Assembly: GCA_001466705.2 (NCBI GenBank)
Contig: LATX02000189.1
Coordinates: forward strand, 1,426,001-1,490,000
DNA from: Moniliophthora roreri
Lineage: Eukaryota > Basidiomycota > Agaricomycetes > Agaricales > Marasmiaceae
Reading direction: 5' to 3'
Length of the DNA: 64,000 nucleotides
The position numbers and the translations under genes are program-made. The notes under the pieces were generated by a model. The model was not told the DNA's origin. It made no database searches and saw only the letters and a list, made by a program, of their open reading frames with translations. Shown here in pieces: positions 1 to 11,686 of this stretch; position 1 is the first letter of the stretch, and every line of letters starts with the position of its first letter.

Positions 1-1204
1 CCAGAAAAGGATCAGTTTACATAGAATCCACGACCATAGAGTGTCCCCACTGCGGAAATATGGGCCGTGAGAGGGGTTGGTATGACATGGGTCATCGAAA
101 CTCACAGCATGGTAGCCAGCCGCAAGGTCTCTGGCAGGACTGCACATCGAAAAGTAAATTTGGTTATCAACGGCACTAGTTCAAGGATCAATCGCAGCTC
201 AGAACGACAATGGGCACGCAACCTCACCGTGATCGTTGCAATAGCTCCCAATGTAGGGGACCTGTGGTCATGTTGAACGCTCCTGGGTAGACCAACAGGT
301 GGCAGCCTGTTCATAAAACTTGATTGAGCAGAGGACTTCAATTCTTTCAACCACAATCGCACCTTGTCGTGCATATATTGAAGCCAGCTCGGGGAAGCGG
401 ACGTCATAGCAAATTCCGAGGCCAATTCGGGCGAACTCTGAAACCCTTGATTTGAGAAATGACACTGGGGTTCGAAATGGTGCACCTACCAGTGTCAAAA
501 TAGCTCATAGTCTTCCCGCCAGTCAGAGTTTCACTTTCCTTTATCAATTTTAAATGGGAACAAAGTCCTGAAGTTGAAGTTGCACTGACCTTGAACTTGA
601 TCTTTCCAGGGATATCTATATCGAAAAGATGTATTTTCCGATAAAGTGCAACTAGGTCGCCTATATAATAGAGCATATTGAGAAATGCTGAGCGTGTATG
701 TGGTGCACAAAATACCTTTCGGACTGTATACAGTGCAAGTGTTGTAGATATTGTCGTCCGTGCTATCACGCTCGGGAATAGAGCCTTGACCGATTTTCAG
801 TCGATATCTTTGGAAGACTTATTTATCGACTCGACCTCCGATAAGCCAAGATCCGGTCTCTTTCGCTACTGAAGAGAGCATCTTGACCGATTCACTCTCG
901 CTCTTTTGGACATTATAAAGTTGGCCTGGAACGAAAGCAATCTTCTCTGCATAAACCGGAAAGTGAACATGGCCATAAGGAGAGTTGAAGCATTCCTTTG
1001 TGTAAATCTCAGAAGAAAGGATAAGATTAGAACAGGTGATAAACATACAGGGAGGACTATAAGATCAGGCTTTTTCGCTGCTGCAGCCGCAGCTTTCAAG
1101 ACCATTTCTCGAGCATGGTTCAGGTTTTCTGCTTTATTTGCACCAATCTGACCGAGTTGAACGAGTGCGAGGGTGAATGGTTTGAATACCCGGGATGTTG
1201 ACAT
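1..1204 (-). CDS. Nit2-type omega-amidase / carbon-nitrogen hydrolase, 3' end cut by the window edge
   Basis: Nitrilase-superfamily amidohydrolase. Family knowledge: Nit2 deaminates alpha-ketoglutaramate and alpha-ketosuccinamate. The start is taken at 1204 ([18 protein letters not shown]), the usual N-terminus. Exon 1 ends near 1049 (PDLIVLP). Later exons give [18 protein letters not shown], an ETGSWLIGG block, [17 protein letters not shown], then [18 protein letters not shown] with the catalytic Lys, [16 protein letters not shown], and [20 protein letters not shown] with the nucleophile Cys. The last visible exons read [40 protein letters not shown] and [10 protein letters not shown], followed by an apparent GT donor, so one or more exons lie outside the window. 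At least six short introns are seen. All catalytic blocks are present, so the gene looks intact. The exact substrate is inferred from family similarity. It is divergent from the gene starting at 1555. Confidence 0.9.
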
Positions 1205-1554
1205 GAAGGTCGGTGACAAGGACAAAGACGCTGACACTGACTCGGAGACGTCACAAGGCCGTGTGGCCCAAGGGTTGGGTCCCATTGGGTCTTTCCTTTC
1301 TTACGATTGAACCGGCACATGGTGTAGACTCTGCTTTTCTTCTCCACACATACTCTTTCATACCCTTTCCTTCTCAATCGACCCATTTCATCACAAATAA
1401 GAGGGATTTACGCTTTGTGAACTTGGCTGCTCAGTCGGTCCACGGTCTTCCGGTGGTTGCTGTCAGTTCACCCTTCTACTTTTTTTTTTTGTCTCCATTC
1501 TGATAGTTCCTTTTTGTCCTTCAGAAGCAGTCAAGTTCACAGTGTAGCCTGCCG
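1205..1554. promoter_or_regulatory. Divergent intergenic region between the Nit2-type gene and an unknown gene
   Basis: A 350-bp gap that must hold both 5' leaders and both promoters. It is pyrimidine-rich towards the plus-strand gene (a run of T near 1480-1490). No clear TATA box is seen. Confidence 0.4.
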
Positions 1555-3342
1555 ATGACAAGCTTTCAACCCGTCATGTCGAATGATGTCCCAATCTCAA
1601 TCTCAACAACCTCTTCGCCGCCTTCAAACATCGACTCAGCCGTATGGTCCTATACTCCACAAGAGCGTAGCTCGAAAGCAGTCGCTTTACCAACTGGTCT
1701 CTTCCATTGTTCAAAGGTCAAGCAACGACGAGCGGTTCCTGCAACTTCCAAGGCGACCCCCTGTAGGAAACCTGCGAGCGAATCGGATGGCTGGCGGAAA
1801 CCAGAAGTGGAACTGGAGTTGAATGCGGATCTAGTGGGGGTAAAAGCTGCATTGGGTGTTTTGGAGGACTACGAGGTCAAGGTTGGGTTCGGCGGATCTG
1901 CCAGCGCTCAGATCACTGTACCAGATTTATCGCGCCAGGTGGACGATGGGGAAGTGGCAGTTTACCAGAGGAGGTGGAAAGAACTAATGGAGAGCATCAA
2001 GAAGCCATGGGAGGACCCCAAACAAGGTCCGTGTAGTGAAGCACAACCGTCGACGACTGCATCTGTTCACGATGCTCGTATTGACTCTCTTCCCAAACAA
2101 AACATCTCTGTTTTGTCTGGCCTGGATCTAGCAAAATGGGACCACAGATCACCTGTACTCTCGACGCCCAAGCCAAAGGTCTCCTCAATTGGAGTGGAGT
2201 GTCCTATTCCGCGGGCAGCGAGGAGTTGTTCATCAAGCCCATTCGATGACAACGATACATCGCTATCATTGGCCTCCAGTCTTTCAGAGCTTAAACGCAC
2301 TCCAACACCACCTTTATCGTTCTCTACCGACTCTTCGCCCAAGTCATCGGCCACGTCTCCATCACCGCCTTTGCATGACTTTGTTTTCCCATCACTTAGC
2401 GGCGCTTCTTTACCCTCAAAAATTCATTTGGAGAAGGACGAGCAAGGATTTTTCACTGGCGTGGAGGAAACTTCTCTGTCACAAAGTCATTCAAAATCTT
2501 CAACGTCGTCTTTGTTACCTCCGTTCCTTCTTGACGAGAGTCAGAAACGTAAAAGCTCCCAGTCAAAGACTCGGACGATAGTCGATCGCTTGAAGAACGA
2601 TTCTCACGGGCAGGAAAACAATGAAGTTCAGAACAGCGGCATTGCTCTGCACCAGCCACGACTTGTAGCAGATGTTGATGGCTGGATTGGAGTAAGCGAA
2701 CCGTATCGGCCAGACCAGGCAATGGCAGAGAGGAAGAGGGAGATGTTTTTGGCAATGAACAAGCCACTGGATTCATTGAAATCGAATACGAAGCCCCGCG
2801 ATTCCAGCCCAAAGCAAGATACCTCCCATTCAAGCTCAAGCTCACTCTCCTCTCACGTGTCGAACGACGGTTGGATCGAGTTTGTCCAAAAGCCTCCTTC
2901 GCAGACCAAGCACTCTCGTGCCAAGTCTCACAATAAGCGCTCCTCGACTGGATCGAGTGCACCCCAGAGTGCGCCTTCCTCGTACACGAGTTTCCGTGCT
3001 CCCATTCACTCGATGCCGCCGCCACCACCCCCTTTTTACTACCCTGGGCCTGCATCCCGAGCAACAATGCCCGTAATCCCGGCCGTTCCCCCAGTTCCAT
3101 ATGGGTTTACTGCGTACCCGCCTCCGCCTGCACCAGCGATAGTGCCGCAAGCACCGTATGTTCCTTTCCCGATGGCACCGTACTCTGTACGGATACCGCC
3201 GCCGCCACTACTGCAACAGCATCCTCGAGCCCCCATGACGGTATACACACCTGTAGTTCACCCCGCTGGAAAGGTCACATACTTCCCCCCGTTACCATCC
3301 ATGGTACGGCCCGGGTCTGTACATCACCCCGCAGCATGGTGA
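1555..3342 (+). CDS. Unknown, mostly disordered Ser/Pro-rich protein (595 aa), intronless
   Basis: One uninterrupted reading frame; a second Met lies six codons later, at 1573. I do not recognise the family. The first 80 residues are Ser/Thr/Pro-rich. Residues about 80-165 form the only region that looks folded (WRKPEVELELNADLVGVKAA, then a VYQRRWKELMESIKKPWED helix). A long Ser-rich stretch follows. A second conserved-looking segment near residue 375-405 reads DVDGWIGVSEPYRP and AERKREMFLAMNKPL. The C-terminal 110 residues are rich in Pro and Tyr with repeated PPPPP runs and end in HHPAAW. Three short DGW motifs occur (residues about 78, 375 and 438). The composition suggests an adaptor or RNA-associated protein, but this is inference only. 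The absence of introns is unusual beside its neighbours. Confidence 0.75.
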   Translation: MTSFQPVMSNDVPISISTTSSPPSNIDSAVWSYTPQERSSKAVALPTGLFHCSKVKQRRAVPATSKATPCRKPASESDGWRKPEVELELNADLVGVKAALGVLEDYEVKVGFGGSASAQITVPDLSRQVDDGEVAVYQRRWKELMESIKKPWEDPKQGPCSEAQPSTTASVHDARIDSLPKQNISVLSGLDLAKWDHRSPVLSTPKPKVSSIGVECPIPRAARSCSSSPFDDNDTSLSLASSLSELKRTPTPPLSFSTDSSPKSSATSPSPPLHDFVFPSLSGASLPSKIHLEKDEQGFFTGVEETSLSQSHSKSSTSSLLPPFLLDESQKRKSSQSKTRTIVDRLKNDSHGQENNEVQNSGIALHQPRLVADVDGWIGVSEPYRPDQAMAERKREMFLAMNKPLDSLKSNTKPRDSSPKQDTSHSSSSSLSSHVSNDGWIEFVQKPPSQTKHSRAKSHNKRSSTGSSAPQSAPSSYTSFRAPIHSMPPPPPPFYYPGPASRATMPVIPAVPPVPYGFTAYPPPPAPAIVPQAPYVPFPMAPYSVRIPPPPLLQQHPRAPMTVYTPVVHPAGKVTYFPPLPSMVRPGSVHHPAAW

Positions 3343-3985
3343 TCAGTGTGTAAACCCCATTTCTTTTGGCTTTCTTGTATAAATATTGGCTTTTTATTCT
3401 CTGCGCTTCAGCAGTTGTTGCATTATGAAGAAATTTTTTGCATCTGGTTTCTTGGACTTACTTCGTATTTTTCGAAACATATGCTTCTCTTTCCAGCCGC
3501 ATATTTATTCGTATTCGCAAAAAGTCTCCTTTGCATTATTCCTTCCCTGTATTTCCCTTCTCATCCCATTGATTCATTGTAATAACCTATCGAAATCTTC
3601 TCCATCGTACAGACTCTTTGCATCGCATCGATCCACAAGCATACATACGTACAGACACATATGCATTTGACTCGTCTTCCTCGTTTCTCGTTCGTGCAGT
3701 ACTTTTCTCGTGTGCTTCACCCATATATATGCTCACTTCTCGGGTATCTAGTAATAAAGGTTTCGCCTGACGATTGTTTTCTATCTATGTCCAATGCTTG
3801 AAGCTTGAAGAATGGATCCAGTATCAGTTTTACATGAACAGCGCTTTATCTTCCTCTGCGCGGCGCTTATGGAGCTTTACAACATTCTGCAATCGCGAGA
3901 CGGGTCCTCTCAAGACACGAGTCGAAGGTAACCTGTCACAGACGTCAGTTACACGATTTTTCCCTGTATGGGCAGCTCTGAGCAC
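3343..3985. other. Convergent intergenic region
   Basis: Between the ends of the unknown gene (+) and the hydantoinase-family gene (-). AT-rich with several in-frame stops on both strands; aataaa occurs near 3753. No gene is seen. Confidence 0.5.
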
Positions 3986-6900
3986 TCACTTTGGGGGGGG
4001 GAAGCCAGTTTCCTCTAGACATCTCTCGGTCAATTCTTTTAGAGAACCCCCTTTATTAAACAAGCTCTGCGCTCTAGCTGTCTGGGCTGGTCCCATTGTT
4101 GTACGTAGTTTCGACGTCGCATCGTAATCCACCTCGCCAGTAGGCTTAAGGACCACGCCATAACGGCCGGTATCTTTCACTAAACTTTGACGAACTTCAA
4201 GAGCAACGAGCTCAGGACTTCGTTCCAGTGGATTACCCCTTGCACACCTTGAGTACAAAAATCTTCTAGTTCCCGGGGAACTTACCAGCCACCGCCTATT
4301 GAGGATTAAACAAGTTGAGTTTAGGTTCTGGGATCACAATCAATATCCACTCACCACCCCAGGTCACCCACTCAAGAACATCCCCGGCGAATACCTGGAC
4401 TTCATTAGTACTGGAAAGAGGTGCAGCTGGAGCAATTAACTTACTTCCACAAAGTCCTCTTTGGAACGGAGGAGCTGCCGCTCATTGGTCGATGCTCGAA
4501 CAAGAGTCTTCGTTGACCTCTGCCCACAACCTCCTCCATTGACACCTACGTGCTCCATGAGCGACGATCAGATCCATATTAGGATAAGCCTTACCCCAAG
4601 GTTTCGTGAACCATCTGTCGTCATGTATGGAAATATTTCCGGGCTCGAGGAAGAAGTAATCTAGCACCAGGTGATTAACGTCTACGATGGCGGGACGGAA
4701 ACGACATACCGATTCGCATTGCATTTCCACCTCGGTAGAGCCCCTCTCCACCCGAGTCAGGGACAGTCTGCGCCAACGATGCTCAGCACGAATGCACTCT
4801 TAAAACCGGGTGCACACACCTCGTAACGGTCGATACGCAAAGGCAGATAACTTTCTAAGAACTCATTTGGTACAGCCATCATAGAAGGCCAGAGACTGTG
4901 GCCATCAGGTCCATCACCGTGTGGCCTCGCGGGAACTCCTCCAAATCCGATTTGGTATAGCTACGCTTGAACTGAGACCAGAGCTAATGTGGAAGGTAGC
5001 ATTCAAGCCTTACCTGGAACCATTCTCCTTCTTTTGTCCAACCGCTGTAGAAGAAATGAGGTGAATCACTGAAGCCAGCCGCGCTCAAAAACTCCGGCTG
5101 CCTTTGCCCAAAAAGCGCCCCAATCACATCAAACAGGCGCCCGAGTAGATGCGTCCTGCAGGAAAGCGCGGCGGGCCGGATAGGGTTTAATATAGTACCT
5201 TGAGGGATGTTTAAGTTTATCAAATCGAAGGAACCGTCGTTGACCACCTGAACAATTGTTAGGGATGGACCTGGGGTACGATATACCACGCACAGTAGCA
5301 GGATCCTAAAACGAGTTTGCTTTTAGGTGGTGAATGTGAATTCGACCGAGATATTACGCACAAACACGGTAAGAAGGTAAAAGACTATGAACATCTTGAG
5401 CATTTCCCCGCTCAAAGCGAGGTTGATTGATCGTTCTGATTGAGGATCCGTTCCTTCGAAATCAAATAACACGGTGGCCTCACCCACGGCATTCTTTTGC
5501 TTCTCCATTTTGCTGTAAAGGCGAAATTGTCAGAAGAACGGAAAACAGATGGTATGACTCGGAGTCCTACCATGCTATCCTCCAGGGGCCAACTCCGAAT
5601 CCGTCATCGTCGATATGATCTTCAAAGTAGACAGGATCGCTGGGAATAGTACTATTGATCAATTTGCCAACAGCGTTCCGGTTCCTTGTGAGTAATGCAT
5701 CCAATGCACCCTCATATGCCTGGAGTCCAAAACGTTCAATCATCTCTAGTATTCGCTTTTCCGCAATTTTTGTAGCTGCCGGGCCGGTTACTTAACTACT
5801 CGCAAAAGCGCTACAGGACATACCAGCTACTAGACTGTGCAGATCGTTTGCAGCGAAATCCGGTTTCCGACTATTACGTTCGACTATCTAAATGTAATTC
5901 AGAGTACTGTTGATGGAAAGAGCAAAGATAAACCTGCCTTGAACACCGCTTTGTTAGGTACGCCTCTAGAATAAAGTTTGCAGAGAGGTATCTGGATGCC
6001 ATCTTCGTATATACTTGTCGCGCAATCTGTCAAGACGCTAAGAGAATGAATCGGAAGGTGCTCAGGATTGACAATCAAGGACGCCAGCTCTCCCTCGACC
6101 AAATGCACCACATTTCGAAGGTTAGGCGCTGGAATTCAAAGACAGCAGTCAGTCGTTACGGTAAGGTTAGAAACTAGGAAATCTTTATTCCCAAAGGGTA
6201 AGGGCGTTGCTGAAAAAGGTAGTGGTGCATCTGGCCGGGAAGTGAAGCACTTGATTGTCCATCCCTTAAGGCGCTCTGGCGGACTACTTACTCGGCATAC
6301 TGCCTGTGTATTGGCGCTGAGTTAGTAATCTTTTTCAGTTCAGGTTTCGAGAGTCGTCATACCGGGCACCACAGAGCCGATATCTGTGAAGTGTCCCAAA
6401 TTTGCTGTCCATCCAACAATTTTGCCATCAAAGAAAACCGGATTGATTACCAAGAAATCATTCAGATGCGAGATCGAGTTGCTGCAAGGCGTCGATAAGT
6501 GGGCATAAATGAATACCATAAATTGACTTACGATACAGAGTATGGATCATTCGTCAGAAAGACGTCTCCTTCTTCAATGGTGTCGTCCCACGAGGAAAGA
6601 AAACCAGATATGAAACTGCCGAATTGGCCACAAACCATTTTCCCAGAATGGATACCCTCTCCTGCTGCCAACATTGGGAAGTAGTCAAGCTGTTTCAACG
6701 AGACATCATGCAGTAAGTATGGTGAACCATTCTCGTAAAGAGGTTCCGACGTACTTGCTCTCGCATCGCAGGCGACATCGCGACTGTGAAGGGAGATAAG
6801 AATGTGAACAAAACTGATGAAAGGCCATCACTTATCTTTGAATGAGAACATCCATTTCAACCCTTACATTCTGTAAAGCACCTTCTATTAACTGTACAAT

Positions 6901-9729
6901 GATAGGATCCACCGTAGAAGCTGACTGAGTGGATGTATTCGCCTTCTGGGCCTCCCAAATCAAAACATTACCGATCTCATCGATTTCGGCACGGTGCGAT
7001 GGGGCTATTAGTGTGTTACTGTCGGTCTATGAAAGACTATTCAGTCGAAGGCTATAGACCATTTGGCGATGATTGACTTCTGTAATGATGCAAGGTCCTG
7101 TTAATTGATCCCCTGCCTTCAAGAGAGTACGCTCGTATATTGGAACGTTATGGAACGCCTGTCCGGCATAGAACTGTCATCCATCCGATATGAGCTCCCG
7201 GCTACCTTACAGTAGGAATGAAATGACGGAGCTCACAATGCTAGTCGTGTCTCGTATAGCATCCCTGGACGGCGAGCCAGATCCGAATGGTAACTTCGCG
7301 GTAGCGACACTCTTCATTTCCTCGATCGCAATGGCTCGGAGATTGACAATCTCAATGTCTAGATCAAGGGAGAAGGTGAAGATTTTCGAGTGGAAGGCCT
7401 CGAATCTGTCCCTAATTTACAGCCAACGAACAAGCCAAAGGAATAGAATCATACCGATCGCTCAGGATAGTAAGCCTATCCTGTAGGTCACCTATTACGA
7501 AAGGGATCGGAAGACTCGTAGCTTGTCCTTTGAATCTCAGATCAGTTTCCCACTGTTGAGAGATCGAGTGCACTCCTTGATCGGTGAGTACTTTCGACGT
7601 TTGAAATTGTAGATCCAATGCCATGCCTCGAAATTCGTCGGCGGAGATGTCCGAAATCTTGCGTAGAACAGTGCATGAAATTTCGTGGCGAAGCGCAGTA
7701 TGGGCATCGCCAAATGCACAGAGAACTTGAGGGGGATGTCAGTACCATATGTAACAGCAAACTGCGCTATTCACCTCCTGGAGACGGTGGTATGATAGCT
7801 GGATATGAGGTCCCGCATAGCGTTGCTAGATGACAGACTACGGATGGACCCGCGCCGCCAAACGCGACAAGATGGAAATCGCGAGAATCTTTGCCCTTCT
7901 CGACACTGACACCTCTCAGACTCCCATACATTTTCTCTACTGCGATCTTCACGATGCCCTCTGCAGCGGCATGCACCGAGAGTCCTAACGGCGTCGCAAC
8001 CTTTTGCTTGATTGCAGCCTCAGCAGCGGGAATGTCTAGTGCAAACGAGCCACCTAGTAATGCAGGTGGGAGGTAGCCCAATACTGCGAGGGCATCTGTG
8101 ACGGTTGGGGAGTCGCCACCTTTCGAGTAGCATATCGGCCCTGGAAAGTCCTTTTAGATAAGTCGCCCGGAACATGAATTTGATATACCTGGGCTGGCTC
8201 CGGCACTCTCAGGACCCACTCGCAATGCCCCTGTGATCTCGGCAACAGTAGCAATAGACCCTCCCCCTGCCCCAACCGTGCGCACGTCGATGGAAGGTGC
8301 TCGAACTATATATGGTGATGAATAGAAGCTAAAGCAGTAGGCCCTGATGCGTACTAGTTAAATCTCCGATAGTACTTTCTCTCCTTAGCTCTGGTACACC
8401 ATTCTCAACCAAACACACATCCTGTGTGCAGTGTCCAGTACTGGGAAATTTCGTGGAGGAGGAGGGAGTACCATACCGTGCTAGTCCCACCCATGTCAAA
8501 GGTCAGAAGATTCTGCAGGCAATCAACCTCAAGTCCATCGAGAGGCGTATAATTCGTACCTTATATGTCGTCTTTCGAGCAATATGGCTGACAACGCCTG
8601 CTACACCCCCAGCAGGTCCCTGTAGCAGCCAGTCAGCATCACAATCTTCCCAATAGACTAAAACCCACAGAATACAACAAATTGGCGCATTGTTCCCGAG
8701 CTATATTTACGCCGGCCAAACCTCCGTCGCTACGTAGGACTCTCAGTTCAGTCTTTCCCAGTTTGTGCTGGAGATTCTCCAGATATCTTCCAACGACGGG
8801 CTTGATGTATGAATTAGCTACAGTCGTCACGGTTCTCTCGTATTCCATGATTTCGGGAAGCACTTGGTGACTTAGGGATAATGGGATGCCTGGGAATTCC
8901 GATTCCACTATGGACGCAACTTCTTTCTCATGGATAGAATTGGCGAACGAGTTCATCAAGGAAACAGTGATGGATTCCGGAGGCTTGGGAAGTGATTTCA
9001 GCTTCTGCAGACGCATTCGCAGTTCGGCCTCATCTAGCGGGCGAACGACCTCTCCATTGCTTGAGATCCGACCAGGGACTTCGATAGTCTATGAAAATAG
9101 GTTGTGATTTTGCTTGAAGGACACGGATACGGCTCAACATACTAGTTCAAGCGGAGCAAGGGGTTTTGGTTTGGGCCAAACAATCCTATGAACCTTGTTA
9201 AATCATGTCGGTCTAGTTGGAGGAAACAGGATGACTACCAGCCAGCTAGGCCTCCTGGGACCTGACTCCGCCTTACTTGAAGAATGTCTTTGTAGCCTTC
9301 GGTGACGAGCAGGGCGACAGTCGCGCCTTTGCCTTCTAATATGGCATTCGTAGCGATAGTTGTGCCTAGTGTATAGCGTTAACGAGCGTAGTGCAACAGA
9401 TAGTTTGATAAACTGACCATGATTCATAACAGAAATATTGATTGTCTGGGCTGGTGCTTGTGACCTGATGCGCGTCAAATCTTACGTTGAACAGGAAATG
9501 GAATTACACGCATACATTAGCCGGGAAACGACATTGAGCACTCCTTCGCTTTGATCCTTTGGCGTACTAAGGACCTAGAATCGTTCGTGCTCAGCACTCC
9601 AAGCAGATACTTATTGACGCAGGAAGACACCTTTGCTCTGATTATCTCTCCGCTATCCTCATTGTACAGCACCCCATCCGTGAATGTCCCACCAACATCT
9701 ACGCCTAGTTTCCACGAAGATGATGCCAT
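3986..9729 (-). CDS. HyuA-HyuB fusion, hydantoinase / 5-oxoprolinase family
   Basis: ATP-dependent amide-ring hydrolase of about 1,280 residues, split by some 20 short introns. The N-terminal HyuA half starts at 9729 with WKLGVDVGGTFTDGVLYNED, followed by VLSTPKDQSEGVLNVVSR, TTIATNAILEGKGATVALL, a GGLAGWI segment, and VLRSDGGLAGVNIAREQ. FGGAGPSVVCHLA marks the end of HyuA. The HyuB half begins at VDPIIVQLIEGALQNVRVEM (about 6.9 kb) and contains AMSPAMREQ, KMVCGQFGSFISGFL, DVFLTNDPY, SISHLNDFLVINPVFFDGK, HFTDIGSVVPGSMP, QTVPDSGGEGLYRGGNAMRI, ISIHDDRWFTKPWG and VNGGGCGQRSTKTLV. It ends with CARGNPLERSPELVALEVRQ. The GGLAGWI context resembles hydantoinase subunits more than strict 5-oxoprolinases, so the substrate is left open. 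All conserved blocks I looked for are in frame across introns, so it looks intact. The reading frame includes a run of nine C near the stop (3992-4000). Confidence 0.87.
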
Positions 9730-10301
9730 GAGCAGGATAGGGAGAGGCAAGGAAGAGGAAGGACTCAAATATCCATTTAGGTCGTATGCCTTTTAAGTCA
9801 TTTTAGCCGAAATGAGATACCAAACCCTGCTGAACCCATGATATTGATAAGAAGCTTGTCGAACAGTCGGAGATCAGAGCATTCTTGGAGTAGTCTGAGG
9901 TGTCCGGCGGTAACTGACTTGCGGATGTCCAAATCAGCAATAAGGCGTCACAAGGCTGTCCCAGCGCTTGGCTATGGCAAGAGGTATTACACGGTTTGTA
10001 TCTGACAGAAATGGGGGCAGTCTGAAAGGAGGAGCGAAGATTTTCGAACATGTTGTTAATGCAGTTATCGCAAAGTTTCACGAGAGAATGCCAACATTTT
10101 GCCTGCCTTTCAGACGAACTCGAAATGCCTGCCGATCAACTTATCACAGTCGTAAGCAAGGTGTGGGCTTTCGAGAAAGAGCAGCGATATCATGCGATAT
10201 CCAACGGTTGAACATCTAAAAAGTGTGACAGAGAAAACCATGCTTGTATCGCATCATATATAGACTACTGATGGAGGTCCCTTGCTTCAGTCACTAAAGC
10301 A
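9730..10301. other. Intergenic region between two minus-strand genes
   Basis: Lies upstream of the hydantoinase-family gene and downstream of the UMP/CMP kinase gene. Only short, unrecognisable open frames are present. It probably holds the hydantoinase gene promoter. Confidence 0.4.
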
Positions 10302-11272
<971 letters not shown>

Positions 11273-11686
11273 TTTCACGAATCCGAACGAACTGGTGGTG
11301 TGAGAGGATGGTCGTGCTGCCTTGGAAGCTGGGAAGCAGGATTTGTCTGTTCTCTGTGTTTGACGAGAAGGTAGAAAGAGACGCAAGATACTAAAGCGAG
11401 AGATAGGAGGACAGCAGGATTTGGAGGTTTGTTGGCAGGCATATACGTCAACAAAGTTCAGATGAAGAAGCGAACGTTCCTCATTCAAGGTCACTGCGCT
11501 CACGAACTACACTGCTTTCCATCACGTCTATGTACTTGAAAATGTAGGGGTATACGCTAGAATGAATATTCAGTGTAGTATAATGTACGTGCGAATATGT
11601 CAAATTCCTAATCCAAAACTTCTCTGTTAGCCGCTCCTTTGCAAGCGACTCTGTAGTGGATGTCAGTGAACACCCGCCAGAAAGCC
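11273..11686. other. Leader of the kinase gene / 3' end of the HOOK-type gene
   Basis: The minus strand of 11273-11503 is an open in-frame 5' extension of the kinase. 11481-11686 can be read as a spliced C-terminal extension of the HOOK-type gene. No separate gene is seen. Confidence 0.4.
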
